Source: Microbacterium paraoxydans
GTDB taxonomy: Bacteria; Actinomycetota; Actinomycetes; Actinomycetales; Microbacteriaceae
Assembly (NCBI RefSeq): GCF_900105335.1
Contig: NZ_LT629770.1
Span: 2,418,001-2,482,000 of the forward strand
DNA: 64,000 nucleotides
Direction of reading: 5' to 3'
Each line of letters starts with the position of its first letter. Position 1 is the first letter of the stretch. This document shows positions 50,011-58,602 of the stretch, one piece after another. The notes under the pieces are model-generated. The model saw only the letters and a list, made by a program, of their open reading frames with translations, had not been told where the DNA came from and did no database searches. Made by a program: the position numbers and the translations under genes.

Positions 50011-51674
50011 GGCGACACCTCCCACCCGGCCGCGGTGAGCACGCGCTGCAAGGCGGGGACGCGCAAGCCCGCGGAGGGGAGGATCGCGGGATCGGCGAAC
50101 AGCTCCGCCGTCGGACCGGCGGCCCGGACCCGCCCGTCGGCGAGGACGACCGTGTCGGTGGCGTGCTCGGCGACGAGCTGCAGGTCGTGAGTGACGATGA
50201 CCACGGTCGTGCCGTCCGCCCGGAGGCTCTCCAGCAGCGCCAGGAGCTCGGCCGCCCTGGCGCGGTCCTGCCCGAAGGTGGGCTCGTCGAGGGCGAGGAC
50301 ACGGGGACGGCTGATGAGGGCGGTGCCGACCGAGAGCCGTCGCTTCTCACCGCCGGAGAGGAGGAACGGGTGCACCCCGGCCTTATGCGACAGCCCGAAC
50401 CGCTCCAGCATCTCCGCCACACGCGTGCGGACCTCGTCGTCCGGCACGTGGCGCAGGCGGAGACCGTGGGCGAGCTCGTCGAACACGGTGGCGGCGATGA
50501 ACTGGTGCTCCGGGTTCTGGAACACGAAGCCGATGCGGGCCGCGAGCTCCCGAGGGGAGGCCGTCCCTGGATCGATGCCGTCGGCGGAGACTCGACCCCT
50601 CGGCGGCGGCACGACTCCGGCGAGAGCCTGGATCAGCGTCGTCTTGCCCGCCCCGTTCGCCCCGACGATCGCGGTGAGGCTCCCGGCGGCGATGTCGAGG
50701 TCGACCCCGTGCAGGATCTCGGTGCGGCGCCGCGCGACGGTGAGGCCGCGGGCCCGGATGATCGGCTCCGGTCCGGCGGGGCGAGGATCGCCGACCGGCA
50801 TCGAGGAGGCGGCGCCGGGGCCGGGAGGAAGCGCGGCGGCCAGCGCCTCCGGCGTCAGCGGCAGCGGATCGAGGACGACGCCCCGGTCGCGGAGGCGGAG
50901 CGCGGCGAGCGTCGCGGCGGGCAGCCAGACCCCCATCGCCAGGAGCTCGTCGGCGTGCGCGCGGATGGTCTCGGCCGCCGGACCGTCGAAGACCACCCGA
51001 CCCTCGCGGTCGAGCACGATGGTGCGCGTGACGAAGCGCATCGCCGCATCGAGGTTGTGCTCGACGAGGAGGATGGCCCGGTCTCCGGCGGCCACGACCT
51101 CGGTCAGCGCCGCGTACACGTCGTCGATCCCCTGCGGGTCGAGGTTCGCGGTCGGCTCGTCCAGCACGATGAGAGGAGAGCCCATCGCGAGGGCGCAGGC
51201 GATGGCGAGACGCTGCCGCCCGCCGCCGGACAGGTGGTCGGGGTTGTCGTCGCGGCGCTCCCACAAGCCGACGCGCCGCAACGCCTCCTCCACGCGGGCG
51301 CGCACGGCCTCCACCGGGAGCAGGAGGTTCTCCGGGCCGAAGGCCACCTCGTCGTACACCGTCCCCGTGACGATCTGCGCGTCCGGATCCTGGAAGACCA
51401 TGGCGACGTGCGTGCTGAGCGTCGCGGTGTGCGCGGTGGTGGTGTCGATACCTCCGGCCTCGACCGTGCCGGTCATCGTCGTGGGGAGCGCGTGCGGGAT
51501 GAGGCCGTTGAGGGCGAGCGTGAGCGTCGACTTCCCGGAACCGGACGGGCCGAGCAGCAGCACGACCTCGCCGGGATCGATGTCGAAGGTCACGTCACGG
51601 GGCGACGGGTGCACGGCGTCCGCGTGGGTGAGGGTCAGCTCGCGCACGCGGAGGAGGGGTGCGGATGGGCGCAC
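50007..51674 (-). CDS. ECF transporter ATPase, two ABC domains fused
   Basis: 555 residues with two complete nucleotide-binding domains. The first has Walker A GPSGSGKST, Q-loop MVFQDPDAQIVTGTVYDEVA, signature LSGGGRQRLAIA and Walker B LIVLDEPTANLDPQG. The second has GANGAGKTT, FVFQNPEHQFIAATVFDELA, LSGGEKRRLSVG and LALDEPTFGQD. The FQ(D/N)P.....tV..E(V/L)A motif is typical of EcfA/EcfA' rather than importers with periplasmic binding proteins. It is the first gene after the iron box. The GTG start has AGGGAC upstream. Confidence 0.92.
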   Translation of the reverse strand: MRPSAPLLRVRELTLTHADAVHPSPRDVTFDIDPGEVVLLLGPSGSGKSTLTLALNGLIPHALPTTMTGTVEAGGIDTTTAHTATLSTHVAMVFQDPDAQIVTGTVYDEVAFGPENLLLPVEAVRARVEEALRRVGLWERRDDNPDHLSGGGRQRLAIACALAMGSPLIVLDEPTANLDPQGIDDVYAALTEVVAAGDRAILLVEHNLDAAMRFVTRTIVLDREGRVVFDGPAAETIRAHADELLAMGVWLPAATLAALRLRDRGVVLDPLPLTPEALAAALPPGPGAASSMPVGDPRPAGPEPIIRARGLTVARRRTEILHGVDLDIAAGSLTAIVGANGAGKTTLIQALAGVVPPPRGRVSADGIDPGTASPRELAARIGFVFQNPEHQFIAATVFDELAHGLRLRHVPDDEVRTRVAEMLERFGLSHKAGVHPFLLSGGEKRRLSVGTALISRPRVLALDEPTFGQDRARAAELLALLESLRADGTTVVIVTHDLQLVAEHATDTVVLADGRVRAAGPTAELFADPAILPSAGLRVPALQRVLTAAGWEVSP

Positions 51675-51711
51675 GGCACGTCCCTGGTTCGACGGAGGGT
51701 GTGCCTCTAAC

Positions 51712-51728
51712 TTAGCTGAGCCTTACCT
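51712..51728 (-). promoter_or_regulatory. DtxR/IdeR-like iron box
   Basis: TTAGCTGAGCCTTACCT matches 14 of 17 positions of the actinobacterial iron-box consensus TTAGGTTAGSCTAACCT. It lies 38 bases before the GTG of the ECF ATPase gene and in the 79-base gap behind the S-component gene. Iron-loaded DtxR/IdeR would repress the ATPase-T-SIP genes when iron is plentiful. Confidence 0.65.
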
Positions 51729-51753
51729 GTGCTGCCAGTGGGCCCGTGCGCGA

Positions 51754-52299
51754 TCAGCGGCGCGCGACCCCGGCGGTGCGCAGCGCCGAACCGATGGCGA
51801 GGCCGATCGCCGTCCAGGCCACCGGACCGAGCACGGAGATCGTCAGGTACAGCAGCTGGGCCCACAGCGGCATGACCGCGAGGTTCGCCGCGAAGAACAC
51901 CGCCACCGCCACGACGACGCCGATCACGACCGCCGAGACGAAGAACCGCCAGGCGCCCCAGGAGCGATAGCGGGTGAGGGCGGCGACACCCTCCTGGATG
52001 AGGCCGAAGAGCAGCGCCGTGCCGATGAACCGCAGCGACCACGCCGGGTTGAAGGCGCTCGCGATGAGCGCCGCGAACACGTGCGTGATGAGCGCCACGA
52101 ACGGCAGTCGCAGCACCTCCTGCGCGATGATGCCCGGCAGCACGTGCGAGCCCAGCACGAGCCCGTAGAGGAACAGCAGGGGGCTGGCCAGGAGGAGGGG
52201 AGTGACCCATCCGGCGATGCCGCCGAGGATGCCCGTGGCGACACCGATCGCCGCGCAGATCAGCAGCACTCTGGTCGACAGGACGGAGGTTCGGGCCAC
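51754..52299 (-). CDS. ECF transporter substrate-binding (S) component
   Basis: 181 residues with five to six hydrophobic helices (VLLICAAIGVATGILGGIAG, LLFLYGLVLGSHVLPGII, ..). It resembles the YkoE/CblT-like group of S components in size and in having a short basic C terminus. S components give an ECF transporter its substrate, and this one cannot be assigned from sequence. YkoE relatives move thiamine precursors, but the linked siderophore reductase and iron box suggest an iron chelate or heme. GGAG lies close to the GTG start. Confidence 0.75.
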   Translation of the reverse strand: MARTSVLSTRVLLICAAIGVATGILGGIAGWVTPLLLASPLLFLYGLVLGSHVLPGIIAQEVLRLPFVALITHVFAALIASAFNPAWSLRFIGTALLFGLIQEGVAALTRYRSWGAWRFFVSAVVIGVVVAVAVFFAANLAVMPLWAQLLYLTISVLGPVAWTAIGLAIGSALRTAGVARR

Positions 52300-52474
52300 G
52301 TCTCCAGCCTACTGGCGACATTCGGAGAGTCGGCCGCCGTCCATCCTGACCGATCGGCACGATCGGGGGCGACCATCGTTCAGTTCTCGATCCGGCGCCG
52401 GAAGGCGGGGCTATCGTGAGCCGCGGTGCGGCGACGACGCGGCATCGGGATCATCGGATCATCAGGAGCGAGAT

Positions 52475-55400
52475 ATGGGTCGAACACCCCTTCGGATCGC
52501 AGCAGCCACCACCCTGGCGACGCTGTTCATCGCATCGACGGCAACCGCAGGCCACGCAGCGACCGGGGAGGTGACGCACCCCGTTCCGGTCGCGGGGACC
52601 CCCGGGCACTACATCGTGATCATGAAGGCCGATCCCCTCGCCAGCTACGAAGGCGACGTCAAGGGCCTGAAGGCGACGAAGCCTGACGAGGGCGAGCAGC
52701 TCGAGACGCAGTCGCAGGACGCGCGGCGCTACGTCAAGCACCTCGAGTCGGAGCAGAAGAGCCTCATCAACGACGTCGGCGTCACCCCGGACACGACCTA
52801 CCAGGTGGTGCTCAACGGTTTCAGCGCCGACCTCTCGGGTGAGCAGGTGGACCAGCTCCGCGCCTCGAAGGACGTCCTCGGGGTGTACCCCGACGAGATC
52901 CGTCACCCCGATGCGCAGACCTCCACCGACTACCTCGGCCTCGGCGACGACCGCAAGGGGCGTGGCGGGGTGTGGCAGCAGACCGGTGGCGTGAAGAAGG
53001 CGGGCGAGGGCGTCGTGGTCGGCGTGATCGACACCGGCATCGCTCCCGAGCACCCCTCGTTCGAGGGCAAGAAGCTCAAGCAGCAGAAGAAGCAGAACAG
53101 CCGGCACAAGGGCACGGAGCCGTACACCGACGGCACCTACGTCTACTTCGACAAGTCCGACGGCGGACAGTTCCGCGGCGCGATGGTCGAGGGTCAGGAC
53201 TGGGACGAGCGCGACTACTCGACGAAGCTCATCGGCGGACAGTACTTCTTCGCGGGAGCCCAGGCGGCCGGGTTCGACTTCCAGTACGACTACCTCTCCC
53301 CGCGTGACGGCGACGGTCACGGCTCGCACACGGCGAGCACCGCCGCAGGCAACTTCGGAGTGGACGCCGAGATCGAGGGCGTCGACTTCGGAACGGTCTC
53401 CGGCGTCGCCCCCGGGGCGAAGGTCGCGGCCTACAAGGCCTGCTACGTCGGGCCGGACACGACCGTGACCACGGATGACATCTGCGCCCTGAGCGACCTC
53501 GTCGCCGCCATCGATCAGGCCGTCGCAGACGGCGTCGACGTTATCAACTACTCGATCGGCGGCGGCGCCGCGAGCACCGTGATGGCTCCGGAGGACCTGG
53601 CGTTCCTCAACGCCGCGGCCGCCGGTGTCTTCGTCGCGACCAGCGCGGGCAACGACGGCCCCGATCCGGTCACCGCCGACCACGCCTCGCCGTGGTACAC
53701 CACGGTCGCCGCCTCCACCATCCCCACGTGGGAGGGCACCGTGCAGTTCGACGGCTTCGAGCAGGCCGGCGCCTCGGTGACCGTCCCGTTCGGCGAGAGC
53801 GTCTCCGGCCCCTCCATCGCCGCTGTGGATGCCGCGGCGTCCGGTGCGGCGGATGCGCAGCTGTGCCTGCCGGGCACCCTCGACCCGGCGAAGGTCGCCG
53901 GACACATCGTCGTCTGCGACCGCGGCGGCAACGCCCGCGCGGAGAAGTCGCAGGTCGTGAAGGACGCCGGGGGCATCGGCATGGTCCTGGTGAACGTGCC
54001 CGGTGGTGCGGACTCCCTCGACAACGACTTCCACGCCGTGCCCACGGTGCACCTGAACGCCGTGCACCGTGCGGCCGTGCTCGCCTACGTGCAGGGCGGC
54101 GTCGATCGGCCGATCACCCTCGTCGGCGAGAACACCACCGGTGTGACCACGCCGACCCCGCAGATCGCGGGCTTCTCGAGCCGCGGACCGGTCCTCGCCG
54201 ACGGCACCGATGTCCTCAAGCCGGACATCGCCGCTCCGGGAGTGGCGATCCTCGCCGCCACGCACAACGCCCCGGGTGAGGACCCGACCTTCGGCATCCT
54301 CTCCGGGACGTCGATGGCCTCCCCGCACATCGCCGGCCTCGGCGCGCTCTACCTCGGGGAGCACCCGCGGGCGACCCCGGGCGAGATCCGTTCGGCCCTG
54401 ATGACGACGGCCTCCGACACCGTGCTCCCCGACGGCTCGAAGAACACGAACCCGTTCGAGCAGGGAGCCGGACAGGTCGATGCGACGCGGTTCCTGAACC
54501 CCGGTCTGCTCTACCTCAACGGCTTCAAGGACTGGGCGGCGTTCCTCGACGGGAAGGGGCTGTCGGACTTCCCCGGCATCGACCCCATCGACGGCAGCGA
54601 TCTGAACCAGGCATCGATCTCGATCGGCTCCCTGGCCAGCGCGCAGACCGTCACCCGCTCGGTCACCTCGACCGAGAAGGGCGTGTTCACGGCGAAGGCC
54701 TCCGTCCCCGGCGTGAACGTCACCGTCACGCCGTCCCAGCTCTCCTTCGACAAGCCGGGGCAGACGAAGACCTTCACGGTCACGTTCGACAGCACCACCG
54801 CGCCGGTCGAGCAGTGGGCCACGGGTTCACTCACCTGGACGAGCAAGAAGAACACGGTGCGCTCGCCGATCGCGGTGTTCCCGGTCACGGCGGATGCCCC
54901 GGCCGAGGTCACCGGCACCGGCGTCGACGGCAGCACGACGGTGGACATCACCCCCGGCCTCGACGGTGATCTGGCGCTGGGCGTCTCGGGTCTCACGCCG
55001 TTCCAGCTCCTCAGCGACCCGGACAACCCGGTCGAGGGGCATTCCGGGAACGAGAAGTCGGGCGACGCGAACAAGGACGTGTCCTGGATCGTGGACGTGC
55101 CGGAGGGCGCCACCCTCTCGCGGTTCGACCTCGACTCGTCCGACGACGAGGGCAGCGATCTCGACCTCACCGTCTACCGGGTGGTGAGCCCCGATGACCT
55201 GCGCTACTACGAGCGCTGGCAGTCGGCGACGGGCTCGGCCGACGAGCAGGTGACGATCCCCGCCCCGACAGCGGGCACCTACCTCGTCGTCGCCAACGTG
55301 TACGCGACCACCGGGCCGATGACGTGGGACATGACCCACGCCTCCGTGCTGCCGGACGGGGAGGGGTCGTTCACCGCGACGCCGAACCCGATCGCCGCGG

Positions 55401-55660
55401 TCCGCGGGGAGAAGACGAGCTACGAGCTGAGCTGGAGCGGTCTCATCGCCGGCACCCGCTACCTCGGACTCGTCCAGTACGGCGACTCGGCCGTGCGCAC
55501 CGTGGTGACGGTCACGACGCCCGCGGATGCCGCGCCGACGCCGACTCCCGCGCCGAAGCCGTCGCCGACTCCCGAGCCGACGCCGACCCCGGATCCGACT
55601 CCGACGCCGGGGCCGACTCCGGAGCCGACCGAGCCTCCGGAGACCGACGCCCCCGGGTGA
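52475..55660 (+). CDS. Secreted subtilisin-like serine protease (S8) with PA domain
   Basis: 1,061 residues. A signal peptide (RIAAATTLATLFIASTATAG) is followed by an I9-type propeptide (GHYIVIMKADPLASYEGDV). The protease domain has catalytic Asp186 (VIDTGIAP), His282 (GHGSHTAST), oxyanion Asn393 (SAGNDG) and Ser613 (SGTSMASPH). A protease-associated domain is inserted at about residues 450-540 (HIVVCDRGGNARAEK). Fibronectin-III-like and pre-peptidase C-terminal domains and a Pro-Thr repeat tail complete it. There is no sorting motif, so it is released or held by the tail. It would degrade extracellular proteins, possibly the backbones exposed after GH101 deglycosylation, which is inference. 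AGGAG precedes the ATG. Confidence 0.92.
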   Translation: MGRTPLRIAAATTLATLFIASTATAGHAATGEVTHPVPVAGTPGHYIVIMKADPLASYEGDVKGLKATKPDEGEQLETQSQDARRYVKHLESEQKSLINDVGVTPDTTYQVVLNGFSADLSGEQVDQLRASKDVLGVYPDEIRHPDAQTSTDYLGLGDDRKGRGGVWQQTGGVKKAGEGVVVGVIDTGIAPEHPSFEGKKLKQQKKQNSRHKGTEPYTDGTYVYFDKSDGGQFRGAMVEGQDWDERDYSTKLIGGQYFFAGAQAAGFDFQYDYLSPRDGDGHGSHTASTAAGNFGVDAEIEGVDFGTVSGVAPGAKVAAYKACYVGPDTTVTTDDICALSDLVAAIDQAVADGVDVINYSIGGGAASTVMAPEDLAFLNAAAAGVFVATSAGNDGPDPVTADHASPWYTTVAASTIPTWEGTVQFDGFEQAGASVTVPFGESVSGPSIAAVDAAASGAADAQLCLPGTLDPAKVAGHIVVCDRGGNARAEKSQVVKDAGGIGMVLVNVPGGADSLDNDFHAVPTVHLNAVHRAAVLAYVQGGVDRPITLVGENTTGVTTPTPQIAGFSSRGPVLADGTDVLKPDIAAPGVAILAATHNAPGEDPTFGILSGTSMASPHIAGLGALYLGEHPRATPGEIRSALMTTASDTVLPDGSKNTNPFEQGAGQVDATRFLNPGLLYLNGFKDWAAFLDGKGLSDFPGIDPIDGSDLNQASISIGSLASAQTVTRSVTSTEKGVFTAKASVPGVNVTVTPSQLSFDKPGQTKTFTVTFDSTTAPVEQWATGSLTWTSKKNTVRSPIAVFPVTADAPAEVTGTGVDGSTTVDITPGLDGDLALGVSGLTPFQLLSDPDNPVEGHSGNEKSGDANKDVSWIVDVPEGATLSRFDLDSSDDEGSDLDLTVYRVVSPDDLRYYERWQSATGSADEQVTIPAPTAGTYLVVANVYATTGPMTWDMTHASVLPDGEGSFTATPNPIAAVRGEKTSYELSWSGLIAGTRYLGLVQYGDSAVRTVVTVTTPADAAPTPTPAPKPSPTPEPTPTPDPTPTPGPTPEPTEPPETDAPG

Positions 55661-55682
55661 TCCGGGACCGTCTGCACGACCC

Positions 55683-55722
55683 CGGCACGGCCGCACGAGG
55701 AATCCCTCGTGCGGCCGTGCCG
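55683..55722 (+). terminator. Terminator after the subtilase gene
   Basis: A perfect 18-bp stem with an AATC loop starts 23 bases after the stop codon. The following 130 bases hold no gene. Confidence 0.85.
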
Positions 55723-55851
55723 TCGCATTTGGGCATCCGTTCGTCGCACGGCCGCCGCCGCTCGTCGCAGCGTCCCCGGATCCGGAAGCGACAGCGGGAC
55801 GCCCTCCCTACCGTGGGGAGACGCAATGATGCGCCCCCAGAGGAGAACCCC

Positions 55852-58137
55852 ATGACCGCACCTTCGTCGCGCCGCCGCGACGGCGCCGGGCTCGTCGACG
55901 ACGACCCCGTCATCGAGACCGACCCGAACCTCCCACCCGTCGCCCTCTCCGCGGAGCACGAGGCGAAGAGCCGCCGCTGGACCCTGCCGAAGATCCTGCT
56001 GTGGACCGCCATCGCCCTCCTCGGCGGCGTCGCCTGGGTGATGCTCGCCATCGTGCGCGGGGAGACCGTGAACGCGATCTGGTTCGTGTTCGCCGCCGTC
56101 TGCACCTACCTGATCGGCTACCGCTTCTACTCCAAGGTCATCGAGCGGTACATCACCCGCCCCGACGACCGCCGCGCCACGCCCGCCGAGGTGAAGCAGG
56201 ACGGCAAGGACTACGTCCCCACCGACCGCCGGGTGCTCTACGGTCACCACTTCGCCGCCATCGCCGGCGCCGGACCGCTCGTCGGCCCCGTGCTCGCGGC
56301 GCAGATGGGCTACCTCCCCGGCACCATCTGGATCATCGTGGGCGTCGTGCTCGCGGGAGCCGTGCAGGACTACACGGTGCTCTTCTTCTCGATGCGGCGC
56401 GGCGGCAGGACCATCGGCCAGATGGCGCGCCAGGAGCTCGGCAAGATCGGCGGCACCGCGGCGATCATCGCCTCGCTGCTCATCATGCTCATCATCGTCG
56501 CGATCCTCGCGCTCGTCGTCGTGAACGCCCTCGGGGAGAGCCCGTGGGGCGTCTTCTCCGTCGCGATGACCATCCCGATCGCCCTCTTCATGGGCGTGTA
56601 CCTGCGCTACCTGCGTCCCGGCAAGGTGACCGAGGTCTCGATCATCGGCTTCGTGCTGCTCATGGCCGCGATCATCGGCGGCGGCTGGGTCGCCGGCACC
56701 GAGTGGGGTCAGGCGCTCTTCCACCTCGACCGCACCACGATCGCGTGGGGCATCATCATCTACGGCTTCATCGCCGCGGTGCTGCCGGTGTGGCTTCTGC
56801 TCGCGCCGCGTGACTACCTCTCCACCTTCATGAAGATCGGCGTCATCGTGATGCTCGCCGGGGCAATCGTCCTCGTGCGTCCGGAGATCTCGGTCCCCGC
56901 GGTCAGCATCTTCGGTGAGAACGGCATGGGTCCGGTGTTCGCCGGGCCCCTGTTCCCCTTCCTGTTCGTGACGATCGCGTGCGGCGCGTTGTCCGGATTC
57001 CATGCGCTGATCGCGTCGGGCACCACACCGAAGCTCGTCGAGAAGGAGCGGCAGACCCGGTTCATCGGCTACGGCGGCATGCTCATGGAGTCGTTCGTCG
57101 CGATCATGGCCCTCGTCGCCGCGATCTCGATCGACCAGGGCATCTACTTCGCCATGAACGCCCCGGCCGCCGCGACCGGGGGCACCGTGGAGGGAGCGGT
57201 CGCCTTCGTGAACTCGCTCGGGCTGACCGGGGTGAACCTCACCCCCGACATGCTCACGGGCACGGCGGCGGCGGTCGGCGAGGAGTCGATCGTCTCGCGC
57301 ACCGGTGGTGCTCCGACGCTCGCGCTCGGCCTCGCGCACATCATGCAGCAGGCCCTCGGCGGACAGGCGCTCATGGCGTTCTGGTACCACTTCGCGATCA
57401 TGTTCGAGGCTCTGTTCATCCTCACGGCGGTGGACGCCGGAACCCGGGTCGCCCGCTTCATGCTGCAGGACTCGATCGGCGCCTGGTTCCCGAAGTTCCG
57501 CGACGTCTCCTGGCGTCCCGGGGTGTGGATCTGCACCGCGATCATGGTGGCCGGCTGGGGAGCGATTCTCATCCTCGGCGTCACCGACCCGCTCGGCGGC
57601 ATCAACACGTTCTTCCCGCTGTTCGGCATCGCGAACCAGCTGCTCGCGGCGATCGCGCTCGCCGTGGTGCTGGCCATCGTCGCCAAGCGTGGTCGCAGCT
57701 ACTTCCGGTGGCTGTGGATCATCGCGCTGCCGCTCGCCTTCACCGCGGTCGTCACCATCACGGCGTCGCTCTACAAGATCTTCTCGCCGGTGCCGGCGAT
57801 CGGATACTGGGCGAACCACTTCCGCTACCTGGAGGCGCTGAACTCGGGCGACACCACGCTCGGCGCGCCGGAGGTGCTGCAGGCGGTCATCCGCAACACC
57901 GCGGTGCAGGGCACGTTGTCGATCATCTTCGTGGTGCTCGCGATCATCGTCATCGTCATGGCGGTCATCGCGACCGTGAAGGCGATCCGCAACGGCGGCG
58001 GTGAGAACACCGAGGACCCGCCCGTCCCGTCGCGCCGCTTCGCCCCGGCCGGGTTCCTCCCCGACGCGGAGGAGCGCGAGCTGGAGAAGCAGTGGGAGCC
58101 GATCCTCGCCGAAGAGCGCGCGGCGGCACGGCACTGA
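55852..58137 (+). CDS. cstA: Carbon starvation protein CstA, peptide/pyruvate transporter family
   Basis: A 761-residue protein with about 17 helices. CstA signatures: RRVLYGHHFAAIAGAGPLVG, PVLAAQMGYLPGTIWIIVG, QDYTVLFFSMRRGGRTIG, CGALSGFHALIASGTTPK and DAGTRVARFMLQD. CstA and its paralogue BtsT carry pyruvate (and possibly peptides) into enterobacteria. The small partner protein follows after one base. The position next to a LytS/LytTR pair mirrors the known control of CstA/BtsT genes by such systems. CAGAGGAG precedes the ATG. Confidence 0.93.
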   Translation: MTAPSSRRRDGAGLVDDDPVIETDPNLPPVALSAEHEAKSRRWTLPKILLWTAIALLGGVAWVMLAIVRGETVNAIWFVFAAVCTYLIGYRFYSKVIERYITRPDDRRATPAEVKQDGKDYVPTDRRVLYGHHFAAIAGAGPLVGPVLAAQMGYLPGTIWIIVGVVLAGAVQDYTVLFFSMRRGGRTIGQMARQELGKIGGTAAIIASLLIMLIIVAILALVVVNALGESPWGVFSVAMTIPIALFMGVYLRYLRPGKVTEVSIIGFVLLMAAIIGGGWVAGTEWGQALFHLDRTTIAWGIIIYGFIAAVLPVWLLLAPRDYLSTFMKIGVIVMLAGAIVLVRPEISVPAVSIFGENGMGPVFAGPLFPFLFVTIACGALSGFHALIASGTTPKLVEKERQTRFIGYGGMLMESFVAIMALVAAISIDQGIYFAMNAPAAATGGTVEGAVAFVNSLGLTGVNLTPDMLTGTAAAVGEESIVSRTGGAPTLALGLAHIMQQALGGQALMAFWYHFAIMFEALFILTAVDAGTRVARFMLQDSIGAWFPKFRDVSWRPGVWICTAIMVAGWGAILILGVTDPLGGINTFFPLFGIANQLLAAIALAVVLAIVAKRGRSYFRWLWIIALPLAFTAVVTITASLYKIFSPVPAIGYWANHFRYLEALNSGDTTLGAPEVLQAVIRNTAVQGTLSIIFVVLAIIVIVMAVIATVKAIRNGGGENTEDPPVPSRRFAPAGFLPDAEERELEKQWEPILAEERAAARH

Positions 58138-58138
58138 G

Positions 58139-58384
58139 ATGACCTCCACGGTGGATCGGACGGATGCCGCGACCTCCCCGCTGCGGGCGCTGTGGAGCGC
58201 CCTCGGCCGGGTCGGCCGCGGCATCCGCTGGTACATGACGACGCTGATGGGCGACACCGCGTACGCCACGTACGTCACCCATCACCGGCGGCATCATCCG
58301 GACGAGGAGCCGCTGACGGAGCGGCAGTTCTGGCGTCAGCGGATGGACGACCAGGACCGCAATCCCGGTGCCCGCTGCTGCTGA
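58139..58384 (+). CDS. YbdD/YjiX family CstA partner
   Basis: 81 residues: IRWYMTTLMGDTAYATYVTH, then HHPDEEPLTERQFWRQRMD and a C-terminal CC pair, the signature of YbdD/YjiX. These small soluble proteins are encoded directly after cstA or btsT and are needed for pyruvate uptake in enterobacteria. It begins one base after the CstA stop. Confidence 0.9.
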   Translation: MTSTVDRTDAATSPLRALWSALGRVGRGIRWYMTTLMGDTAYATYVTHHRRHHPDEEPLTERQFWRQRMDDQDRNPGARCC

Positions 58385-58386
58385 CC

Positions 58387-58584
58387 CTTCGACAGGCTCA
58401 GGGCCCTTCGACAGGCTCAGGGACCCAGGGTGGGTCGCTGAGCCTGTCGAAGCGCGGTTCGCTGAGCCTGTCGAAGCGCCAGGGTGGGTCGCTGAGCCTG
58501 TCGAAGCGAGGGTCGCTGAGCCTGTCGAAGCGCCAGGGTGGGTCGCTGAGCCTGTCGAAGCGCGGGTCGCTGAGCCTGCCGGCG
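58387..58584 (+). repeat. Array of CTTCGACAGGCTCAG repeats in both orientations
   Basis: The 15-mer CTTCGACAGGCTCAG occurs twice in direct orientation (58387, 58406). Its complement CTGAGCCTGTCGAAG occurs five times (58438, 58462, 58492, 58516, 58546), plus a degenerate copy (58570). The inverse copies alternate at 24- and 30-base steps, so a 54-base unit is tandemly repeated. Direct and inverse copies can pair into a long hairpin, which could end the cstA transcript. 58401-58429 is identical to a segment inside the MerR gene at 26774. Confidence 0.9.
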
Positions 58585-58590
58585 CGTCCC

Positions 58591-58596
58591 TAGGCT
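58591..58596 (+). promoter_or_regulatory. -10 element of leaderless kinase promoter
   Basis: TAGGCT, six bases, ATG at 58603: the same hexamer and spacing as at purM. Confidence 0.55.
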
Positions 58597-58602
58597 GAGC
58601 GC

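Noticed and set aside
51675..51753. Thiamine (TPP) riboswitch before the ECF operon, as expected for a YkoE-type system
   Set aside because: The 79-base gap is too short and lacks the CTGAGA-type TPP core as part of a folded aptamer. An iron-box-like sequence is present instead.
55459..58278. A 939-codon minus-strand frame opposite cstA
   Set aside because: Low-complexity Asp/Arg/His translation, no start signal, and it covers the clear CstA and YbdD genes.
58438..58584. CRISPR-like spacing of short repeats
   Set aside because: The sequences between repeats are themselves repeated (24/30-base alternation), the repeat is only 15 bases, both orientations occur and no cas gene is nearby.
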